A DNA stretch of 9,981 nt from Alkalinema sp. CAN_BIN05 (lineage in GTDB: Bacteria > Cyanobacteriota > Cyanobacteriia > Leptolyngbyales > Leptolyngbyaceae), in assembly GCA_026786325.1 (NCBI GenBank), contig JAJAYH010000494.1, positions 1 to 9,981 on the forward strand, read 5' to 3'. Under the pieces are notes generated by a model. It was given only the letters and a program-made list of their open reading frames with translations. It made no database searches and was not told where the DNA came from. Positions 1 to 5,617 of the stretch are shown piece by piece (within the stretch, counting starts at the first letter, position 1; the number at the start of each line of letters is the position of its first letter). The position numbers and the translations under genes are program-made.

Positions 1-73
1 AAATACTATGGCTTTGTTCAGATCCAAATATTTTCTTAAATGCGAAATCAGTTTTGGGATTGATAAAGATCAT
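1..73 (-). CDS. Rpn family recombination-promoting nuclease (PD-(D/E)XK type), N-terminus only
   Basis: Reading from the ATG at 73-71 gives MIFINPKTDFAFKKIFGSEQ and continues off the left edge without a stop (24 codons visible). The opening IxPKTDFAFKKIFG is the characteristic start of the Rpn/PDDEXK_2 putative transposase family (PF12784), common in many copies in cyanobacterial genomes. Known members are PD-(D/E)XK-fold DNA nucleases that promote RecA-independent recombination; many are annotated as transposases although they carry no terminal repeats. A strong Shine-Dalgarno, GAGGAGGAG, lies one base upstream of the ATG and supports the start. The catalytic residues lie outside the window, so it is not known whether the gene is intact. 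It diverges from the PAP gene. Confidence 0.8.
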   Translation of the reverse strand, partial: MIFINPKTDFAFKKIFGSEQSHSI

Positions 74-74
74 A

Positions 75-83
75 CTCCTCCTC
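75..83 (-). promoter_or_regulatory. Strong Shine-Dalgarno for the Rpn gene
   Basis: The minus strand reads GAGGAGGAG then T then ATG. AGGAGG is a perfect match to the anti-Shine-Dalgarno. It is the strongest ribosome binding site in the window and fixes the start of the partial gene at the left edge. Most other genes here have weak sites or none. Confidence 0.7.
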
Positions 84-177
84 AAAGAAACGATCGGTCC
101 ACCTCAATCTAATCAAAGTTTAGCGCAGAGTGAAGGAGATTTCTTCGATCGCAATTAAGTTTCGTCAACTTAAGCGG

Positions 178-183
178 TAAAAT
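178..183 (+). promoter_or_regulatory. Possible -10 box upstream of the PAP gene
   Basis: TAAAAT lies 29 bp before the PAP start codon, and a poor -35 match (TTAAGT, 155-160) lies 17 bp further upstream. This falls in the 139-bp divergent spacer between the Rpn and PAP genes. Only the -10 resembles consensus, so this is a weak call. Confidence 0.25.
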
Positions 184-212
184 GAATTAGAGATTTTGAA
201 TAGGAATACATA

Positions 213-788
213 ATGACAGAACTGATGGATGCAGAATCGGTTTTAACGGCAGCAGCAGGGACATCACTTCGACCTACAGCAGCAGAAACCGTGATGGCTC
301 TTTTGCAAACCGAAGAATCCATTCGACAAAGCCGAGCGCAATTCCCAGAATCTGACTTAATAGGCAATTGGCGATTACACTTTGTTTCAGCCGGAAAAGT
401 AAACTTAATCTCTAAACGGCTACGAGGCTTTTTTCTGCCATCATTTTTGCCCGCACAAATCGGATTTCAGCGTAATAACATAGATGATTCTGCGCCCCTT
501 TGCGTGACGAATCAAGTGACGATCGGTCTTATCCAACTCAAATTTACTGGTCCTGCCCGATTTGAATCAAAAAAGAATTTATTAGGGTTTGACTTCACAC
601 GCCTTGAAGTGATTGCATTGGGACAACGAGTATATGAAGGCGCTGTTCCCAGTTCTAGAACAAACCAAAAATTTCAAGATATTTCGATCGGAAAACTTCC
701 ATTTTTTGCATTCTTTGCCGTGACAGATAGCTTCATTGCGGCACGCGGTCGAGGCGGTGGACTGGCGATGTGGGTGAAACAAGTTTAA
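213..788 (+). CDS. PAP/fibrillin (plastid lipid-associated) family protein
   Basis: A 191-residue protein with the lipocalin-like PAP/fibrillin pattern. After an N-terminal helix (about 1-45) comes G-N-W-R-L-H-F-V-S (51-59), then beta-strand-rich sequence, ending in a 'FFAFFAVTDSFIAARGRGGGLAMWVK' type C-terminus (164-189) that I associate with cyanobacterial members. Plant homologues coat plastoglobules and thylakoid lipid and bind hydrophobic molecules; cyanobacterial members are linked to thylakoid and photosystem protection. No signal peptide or membrane helix is seen, so it is probably soluble or peripheral. AGGA (202-205) lies 7 bp before the ATG and supports the start. It overlaps the convergent phosphopantetheinyl transferase gene by four bases. 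Family assignment is from pattern recognition; the ligand is unknown. Confidence 0.72.
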   Translation: MTELMDAESVLTAAAGTSLRPTAAETVMALLQTEESIRQSRAQFPESDLIGNWRLHFVSAGKVNLISKRLRGFFLPSFLPAQIGFQRNNIDDSAPLCVTNQVTIGLIQLKFTGPARFESKKNLLGFDFTRLEVIALGQRVYEGAVPSSRTNQKFQDISIGKLPFFAFFAVTDSFIAARGRGGGLAMWVKQV

Positions 789-1468
789 ACCGATTCGATC
801 GCCACTGCACCCACAAATCCTATTGCAGTAGAATCTAAACAAGTCAAATCAAATCGAGTCAGGTTAAAGCTCCGATCGCATGGTGATTTCACTACTGTCA
901 CGATCGATTCATCAATGTTTAATTCTAAATTAGAAATCTGGCTCAATCCGATTCCAACAGCTTTCAAATAGGCTTCCTTACAAGTCCAATAGGCAAAGAA
1001 TTGTTCGGGTTGTAGCGACTCAGGCAAGGCTACGATCGCCTCATATTCTGATGATTTAAAAAAACGTTTCGCCAAAGCCAAAAGTTTAGGCACCGATCGA
1101 ACCTTTTCCAAATCAACTCCCACAACAGCCGTCTCAGACACAACAATCAATGCTCGCCCATTAGAATGAGCTAAGTTAAACTGCAAATTCGGACAATCTG
1201 CCAATCTAGGTTTTCCATAATTACCATACTCAAATCGCAAAGCTTGCGGAGAACAATTGGTATACTGTGCAAGCGTCGATCGCAACACTCCCCGTGCCGC
1301 AATAAAATCATTTTGATGTTCCAAATTCAACAATCGCGCAGCCCGATCGCACTCATCAGGAGACAACAATCCATAATACTCAGACCGAGTCTGCGCATCG
1401 ATCGCCAAATCAATCCAATACCGATCGCAATTCAACAAACCACCCAAACTCCTCGCAAACTTCTTCAC
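785..1468 (-). CDS. 4'-phosphopantetheinyl transferase, HetI/Sfp type
   Basis: A 227-residue Sfp-type transferase that moves the phosphopantetheine arm from coenzyme A to a conserved serine of carrier proteins (fatty-acid ACP, and polyketide or peptide synthetase carriers). Visible family motifs: 'LLSPDE' near 34-39, F-N-L-A-H-S-x-G (97-104), the Mg-binding G-V-D-L-E (117-121) and W-x-x-K-E-A-x-x-K (161-169). All catalytic residues are present and the length is normal. Cyanobacteria usually have a single such enzyme serving all carriers; HetI of Nostoc is the namesake. The start is GTG: a TGA lies in frame two codons upstream, and the ATG two bases upstream is out of frame. No clear Shine-Dalgarno. 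It lies 65 bp downstream of the membrane-protein gene on the same strand and may be cotranscribed with it. Confidence 0.93.
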   Translation of the reverse strand: MKKFARSLGGLLNCDRYWIDLAIDAQTRSEYYGLLSPDECDRAARLLNLEHQNDFIAARGVLRSTLAQYTNCSPQALRFEYGNYGKPRLADCPNLQFNLAHSNGRALIVVSETAVVGVDLEKVRSVPKLLALAKRFFKSSEYEAIVALPESLQPEQFFAYWTCKEAYLKAVGIGLSQISNLELNIDESIVTVVKSPCDRSFNLTRFDLTCLDSTAIGFVGAVAIESV

Positions 1469-1500
1469 ATATCAACTCTTCTCAAAATACTCATCTCATA

Positions 1501-1531
1501 GTCCCCCTTTACAAGGGGGATTTAGGGGGAT
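1501..1531. repeat. G/C-tract hairpin repeat of a type dispersed in cyanobacteria
   Basis: TCCCCCTT (1502-1509) and AAGGGGGA (1513-1520) form a perfect 8-bp stem with a 3-base loop, followed by a further TTTAGGGGGATC. This 'CCCCCTT...AAGGGGG...AGGGGGATC' arrangement is one I know as a dispersed intergenic repeat in many cyanobacterial genomes. It occupies the spacer between the membrane-protein stop and the transferase start. On the minus strand the stem is not followed by a T-tract, so it is not a canonical terminator, though it could attenuate transcription or stabilise the upstream mRNA 3' end. Only one copy is in this window. Confidence 0.6.
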
Positions 1532-1533
1532 CG

Positions 1534-2235
1534 TCAACCCTCGCTCAACACTGATTTCAATTCCGGCTTCGACTCCGGTAATGATGGCCGCACAATCAAA
1601 TAAACCAATGGTCCGAGCAATGGCACCAATGACACCAACCAAAAGACTTGATCATTCACCCAGCCACGCCGTGCCATATCATCTTTGATTAACGTGGGAA
1701 ACAAAAACAACAATAGGCAAAAATCTAAACTCATCACATGAATGAATCGATTCGATCGCCACTGCATTCCAAAATCAACCCAATCGCCCTGAGTCAATCC
1801 CAAAAACAATAAAGTCAATGCCCCAACCCCAATCAACCCCGCCGTAATCTTTGAATCCCAAAGTTTAATAATCCAAGTCTTCGGGCCAACAAACGTTGGA
1901 TTATCCCGACGAAAAATCAAATAGGGTAACAATGCAAACGCCCCCAATGCAAACGATCCCGCACTGAATGCCCAAGCCGGAAGCTTCTGCCCACGGCCAT
2001 CGCTATAGAGTAAACAGCAATACATTAAAGGCAAAACACCCATAATATTAAACAAATTCACCACCAACGGATTCACACCATCAAATTTTCCACTGGAAAG
2101 CCGAATAATCAAATCCAACGTATCAGGAGAATCCGGCGGAGCAAACCCGAAGGCATAGGTCACAAAAGCAACCCAAAGGCCCGTCAATAGAAGCGATCGA
2201 AGTAGAGTCGGGTTCATAGATTTCACAGTTTGCAT
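1534..2235 (-). CDS. Six-helix membrane protein of unknown function, cyanobacterial
   Basis: A 233-residue hydrophobic protein with about six predicted transmembrane segments, near residues 11-31, 58-77, 87-108, 129-147, 163-183 and 196-215. Conserved-looking polar patches sit between them: FAPPDSPDTLDLI (31-43), the YLIFRR-DNP region (105-113), the HVMSLDFCLL segment (166-175) and a polar C-terminal tail (219-233). No catalytic motif is recognised. The SLDF-plus-hydrophobic style resembles conserved proteins shared by cyanobacteria and chloroplasts, but I cannot name the family. Two starts are possible: the ATG at 2235 or Met7 at 2217. AGGGA lies about 17 bp before the first, too far for a standard site. 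It is upstream of the phosphopantetheinyl transferase gene on the same strand. Confidence 0.75.
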   Translation of the reverse strand: MQTVKSMNPTLLRSLLLTGLWVAFVTYAFGFAPPDSPDTLDLIIRLSSGKFDGVNPLVVNLFNIMGVLPLMYCCLLYSDGRGQKLPAWAFSAGSFALGAFALLPYLIFRRDNPTFVGPKTWIIKLWDSKITAGLIGVGALTLLFLGLTQGDWVDFGMQWRSNRFIHVMSLDFCLLLFLFPTLIKDDMARRGWVNDQVFWLVSLVPLLGPLVYLIVRPSLPESKPELKSVLSEG

Positions 2236-2267
2236 CCAGTCGTAAGAACAGTTCCCTTATATTGACA

Positions 2268-2293
2268 TTTATATTGAGGATTTCGATCGTCAA
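2268..2293 (-). promoter_or_regulatory. Possible promoter of the membrane-protein gene
   Basis: The minus strand carries TTGACG (2293-2288) and TATAAA (2273-2268), separated by only 14 bp, shorter than the usual 16-18. A second TATAAG box follows at 2261-2256. TCAATATAA occurs twice at 12-bp spacing (2277-2269 and 2265-2257). The 111-bp spacer between the two minus-strand genes is AT-rich and shows no clear hairpin terminator for the upstream signalling operon. Low confidence because of the spacing. Confidence 0.25.
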
Positions 2294-2346
2294 ATGCGTG
2301 AAAAAATCATTCGATCGAATTTTCAAATAGATTTAAAATAGAGCTT

Positions 2347-2520
2347 TCAACTGACTTTAGGATCAAATTTGGTGTGGTTTTCACGGGAGTCGGTTGGCGC
2401 GTAATCAACGCCCAGATGGTCGATCGTTCTTGAAACGACCAGACCCGTCACCCAAATCTGATCGATCCAAGCATCGCGCCTTGGCAAAATTTGACGAAAC
2501 TGGCCATTCAAATTCAGCAT
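2347..2520 (-). CDS. 57-residue protein of unknown function, coupled to the sensor kinase
   Basis: The start chosen is the ATG at 2520-2518, two bases after the sensor-kinase stop codon, with GGGGAG (2532-2527) six bases upstream inside the end of the kinase gene. This arrangement is typical of translational coupling. A longer reading from 2556 (69 residues) would overlap the kinase gene and lacks such a site. The 57-residue product begins MLNLNGQFRQILPRRDAW, has a short hydrophobic core (I-W-V-T-G-L-V-V, 22-29), and ends in a polar, charged tail with DSRENH and KFDPKVS. No signal peptide, zinc motif or recognisable family. Position suggests a partner or modulator of the kinase, which is inference only. 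Confidence 0.6.
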   Translation of the reverse strand: MLNLNGQFRQILPRRDAWIDQIWVTGLVVSRTIDHLGVDYAPTDSRENHTKFDPKVS

Positions 2521-2522
2521 GA

Positions 2523-5500
2523 TTAACTCCCCGAGTCTGACGATTCCGTACTCCAACGGGGAAGCCCAACCGTTACAGTCGTGCCTTCTCCTAGCGTACT
2601 GAGAATCTTGATATGACCTTGATGGACGTTTACAGATTGTTGTACGATCGCCAATCCCAATCCGTTTCCTGGAATTGATTTTACATTCATGGCCCGGTGG
2701 AATGGTTCAAATAAGCGTTCTTGATCGGCGGGTGGAATTCCAATGCCCCAATCTTGAACCATTAAATTCAATTGATCAATAGTGGCTGTCAAGGTAAATC
2801 GAATGGGATGGCCGGGATGCGAATATTTGATTGCATTCGTTAGAAGATTCAGCAAAATTCGCCGCATCAATTTTTCGTCCACACTAGCCAAGATCAACCC
2901 CTGATTCGGCTCCGATAAGAATTGAATTGAACTACAGCCAAATTCCTCTAAAACTTGAAGAGATTCGGGCAATTCAGGTCTCTCTTCAAGACTATGTTCC
3001 TCTCGTCCCGACTCGTTTTTATTATGGAGATGCGTATTATGAAAGTTCAACGCATCACTCACCGACGCACTCCAAGACAACTCATCAATCACAGCCTGAC
3101 ACAACGATCGAACCTCGACTTGGGCGGGTTCAAACTTCAGTTTTTTTGCATCTGCCCGCTCAATTAGCAAAATATCACTGAGCAAATTATTCATATTTAC
3201 CGCTGCATTTTGAATTCGTTGGATATGTTCCATTTGTTTGTCCGGTGTCACCCGATCGCCATAGAATTCCAGCAAATCTGCCGACGAAATAATATTGCTA
3301 AGGGGCGTTCTAAATTCATGAGATGTTGTGGACACAAGTCGCGATTTCAATTCACTTAGTTCTCGCTCGCGAGTGAGCGCCATTTGCATTTCATCCTCGG
3401 TCTGTTTTCGGTCCGTCATGTCGCAACAGGAAATCACCAATCCACCAAATTCTCCCGACCCACTCCACTGCGGCACAGATCTATCTAACACCCAACGATA
3501 GGTTCCGTCCGATCGTCTAAGGCGATATTCTAATTCATGACTTTCACGGGTTTGCAATGCCAAACAATGATGGGCAATCACCATTTCCCGATCGCCAGTA
3601 TGGACAGCCACCAACCAGCCCAGCCCTCGGGCCGCCATCATGTCCATCCCAAAAAATTCAAGTAACCCTTGATTACAAAAGACACATTGACCATGAGAAT
3701 CCAGGCTCCAAAGCAGCACAGGCGCTCGGTTTGCTAAGGTTCGGAAACGTTCTTCGCTTTCCTGGAGCACTTGCAAAAGTTGACCTTGAGTAATCGCAAC
3801 TTCCAAAGGCGCGGGTAATTGTTGCAGTAAATCCACCTCAAAGCTGGACCAATGACGATGACTCGTGTGGTGGGCAATCAGCCAGCCCCAAATGCGATTC
3901 TGTTGCGAAATAGGAATGACCATCAACGATCGTACGCCCAACGCTTGCAAATAGTTAGCCCCGCGTGATTGCCAATGGTCCTCATTGAGCCGCTCTAGGG
4001 TTTGGACCGTGGAGCGTTCGTAGAGCTGTACTGGTTCAGCAAAAAAGTCGGCTTCTTCAATTTCTTGACCCAAAAGGCTGGGAAATTCCGGCTCAACCGA
4101 CTCACTATAGATTTGGCCTTGTCCATTGCCCAGCCGTCTAAACAACAGCACCCGATCGACCTTAAGCAACGATCGAACTTCCGTCACGGTGGTTTGCAAA
4201 ATCTCGTCAAGCTGAAGCGATCGGCGAATTTTTAAGGTCAGGTCAGTGAGAATTTGCGATCGCAAGGCTTGGCTTTGACGGACGGCATCGGCTTGTTTTC
4301 GATCGGTAATGTCTCGCTGAATCCCCACCCAATAGTGATATCGTCCCGTTTGATCTTCGACTGGGAAAATACTCAATTCAATCCAAACTTCACGACCATT
4401 CTTATGATAATTAATGATTTCGACTAAAACAGGCTTCCATGCTTTCAGGTTCGATCGAATTTGTGCCAACGTCTCGGGATCGGTATTAACGCCTTGAAGA
4501 ATGCGCGGGGTTTGGCCGACAACTTCCTCAGGTTGGTAGCCCAACATACGGGTAAAGGCTTGATTCACATAGACAATATGCGGGCCGGGAAGCTGAACGG
4601 GTTCGGCCTCTGTAATCACAACCGCATCGTTCGCATTGACAATCACCGACTCCAAGAGCCGCAGCCAACGGTTTTGCTTCTGCCGATCGGTGACATCTTC
4701 CGTCGCCGCCATAATTCGATACACCCGTCCCGACTCATTGCGAACCGGAACCGCACGAGTCATCAACCATCGCACGTCACTGTCCGGCTGCATCCTGTCC
4801 GATTGCATCCTGTCCGACGGTATCAGTCGATAGGTCACTTCAGACGATATCCCGCGCATGAGTTGGCGACTGACTTTTAAGACTGATTCAAGATCCGCCG
4901 GATGCACTTCCCCCATCCAGTCCGACCAAGATCTGGCGGCACAGTCCGATCGAGATCTACCCAGCAATACAGCACAAGCCGGACTAACATAGACCAAGCG
5001 CTCTACCTCCATGTCGTAGACCCAGAACACTTGCTGAAGATGTTCGGCTAACTGTTGTAGTGACTCAGAGGCATTTTGTTCTTGCGAGTCTTCTTTCACG
5101 TCTTCATCTAAGCCTTCATCTAAGCCTTCATCTAAGCCTTCATCTAAGCCTTCTTGCAAAAACACAGCCTGCGTCACGATCGCCTGAACTTCTACAACAC
5201 AATTGTCTTGAACGATCGGCTGAAGTTGCCATTGCCAGATGACATGTCCCGTTTTCCCATAGGTCTTAATCTGCTGCGGCACCGTCACGGCTTGATCAAC
5301 AGCTTGATCCAAAATAGCGGACCACAAATGCTGAAGCGGGCCAACCTCCATATCTGCCGCGTCCAAAACATCCCACAGCGTCTGCCCCAGAAGCTGCTGC
5401 TGCGATCGGTTCACCATTCGACAAAAATGAGTGGTTACAAAGTCTACTGTTCCTGCGAGAGACACAGAACACAAGGCTATCTCCGCCTGTTGTAAAAGCG

Positions 5501-5588
5501 CTTGATAGCGAAGTGAATCGAGACGGCCATTGAGACGGTCATCATCGTCCTGTACAGAGGAATAATAACTAGTAGGACTTGAAACCAT
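2523..5588 (-). CDS. Multi-sensor histidine kinase, PAS-PAS-PAS-GAF-PAS-HisKA-HATPase
   Basis: A 1021-residue soluble kinase with no transmembrane segment. Domains: PAS1 about 30-143; acidic linker with four G-L-D-E repeats (147-162); PAS2 180-303, ending TEDVTDRQ; PAS3 308-432, LOV-like, ending RDITDRKQ; GAF about 455-602, phytochrome-like; PAS4 612-733, ending DMTDRKQ; HisKA 744-812 with S-H-E-F-R-T-P-L and phospho-acceptor His757; HATPase about 898-1010 with N-box N918, D-W-G-I-G (946-950) and G-N-G-L-G-L (974-979). All kinase boxes are intact, so it should autophosphorylate. The PAS3 cysteine that would bind flavin is Pro361, and the GAF bilin cysteine position is Arg542, so classic chromophore attachment is not expected. 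An extra polar stretch (about 841-890) lies between HisKA and the N-box. It starts 29 bp after the receiver-kinase gene stop, without a clear Shine-Dalgarno. Its signal and partner are unknown. Confidence 0.95.
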   Translation of the reverse strand: MVSSPTSYYSSVQDDDDRLNGRLDSLRYQALLQQAEIALCSVSLAGTVDFVTTHFCRMVNRSQQQLLGQTLWDVLDAADMEVGPLQHLWSAILDQAVDQAVTVPQQIKTYGKTGHVIWQWQLQPIVQDNCVVEVQAIVTQAVFLQEGLDEGLDEGLDEGLDEDVKEDSQEQNASESLQQLAEHLQQVFWVYDMEVERLVYVSPACAVLLGRSRSDCAARSWSDWMGEVHPADLESVLKVSRQLMRGISSEVTYRLIPSDRMQSDRMQPDSDVRWLMTRAVPVRNESGRVYRIMAATEDVTDRQKQNRWLRLLESVIVNANDAVVITEAEPVQLPGPHIVYVNQAFTRMLGYQPEEVVGQTPRILQGVNTDPETLAQIRSNLKAWKPVLVEIINYHKNGREVWIELSIFPVEDQTGRYHYWVGIQRDITDRKQADAVRQSQALRSQILTDLTLKIRRSLQLDEILQTTVTEVRSLLKVDRVLLFRRLGNGQGQIYSESVEPEFPSLLGQEIEEADFFAEPVQLYERSTVQTLERLNEDHWQSRGANYLQALGVRSLMVIPISQQNRIWGWLIAHHTSHRHWSSFEVDLLQQLPAPLEVAITQGQLLQVLQESEERFRTLANRAPVLLWSLDSHGQCVFCNQGLLEFFGMDMMAARGLGWLVAVHTGDREMVIAHHCLALQTRESHELEYRLRRSDGTYRWVLDRSVPQWSGSGEFGGLVISCCDMTDRKQTEDEMQMALTRERELSELKSRLVSTTSHEFRTPLSNIISSADLLEFYGDRVTPDKQMEHIQRIQNAAVNMNNLLSDILLIERADAKKLKFEPAQVEVRSLCQAVIDELSWSASVSDALNFHNTHLHNKNESGREEHSLEERPELPESLQVLEEFGCSSIQFLSEPNQGLILASVDEKLMRRILLNLLTNAIKYSHPGHPIRFTLTATIDQLNLMVQDWGIGIPPADQERLFEPFHRAMNVKSIPGNGLGLAIVQQSVNVHQGHIKILSTLGEGTTVTVGLPRWSTESSDSGS
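4789..4817 (-). repeat. In-frame 15-bp tandem duplication in the kinase gene
   Basis: TGCATCCTGTCCGA occurs at 4789-4802 and again at 4804-4817, a 15-bp period equal to five codons. It encodes S-D-R-M-Q twice (residues 258-267) within PAS2, in the loop before the WLMTRAVPV strand. Identity over the 14-base unit is perfect, which suggests a recent slippage event. Confidence 0.75.
5103..5150 (-). repeat. Four perfect 12-bp tandem repeats (G-L-D-E)x4
   Basis: The unit TTCATCTAAGCC on the plus strand occurs four times without a mismatch, encoding the acidic tetrapeptide G-L-D-E four times in the linker between PAS1 and PAS2. The period is a multiple of three, so copy-number change lengthens or shortens the linker without a frameshift. 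Confidence 0.9.
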
Positions 5589-5617
5589 GGAAGACGTAAT
5601 AGGAAAGAGTTAACGCG

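Noticed and set aside
1468..1470. ATG just upstream of the phosphopantetheinyl transferase as start codon
   Set aside because: It is followed at once by TGA (ATGTGA) and is out of frame; the GTG two bases in is the only start after the in-frame upstream stop.
1244..1501. Plus-strand open frame opposite the transferase gene
   Set aside because: It lies antisense to a well-supported enzyme, has no ribosome site and a low-complexity Ile/Gln/Arg-rich product.
2123..2326. Minus-strand 67-codon frame overlapping the start of the membrane protein
   Set aside because: It overlaps in another frame the N-terminus of the better-supported membrane protein and shows no ribosome site or family pattern.
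4461..4880. Plus-strand 139-codon frame opposite the large kinase
   Set aside because: Antisense to the PAS2-PAS3 coding region; Arg/His/Asn-rich composition typical of a shadow frame.
5103..5150. Tandem repeats as a CRISPR array
   Set aside because: Units are 12 bp, directly adjacent without spacers, and lie in frame inside a coding sequence.
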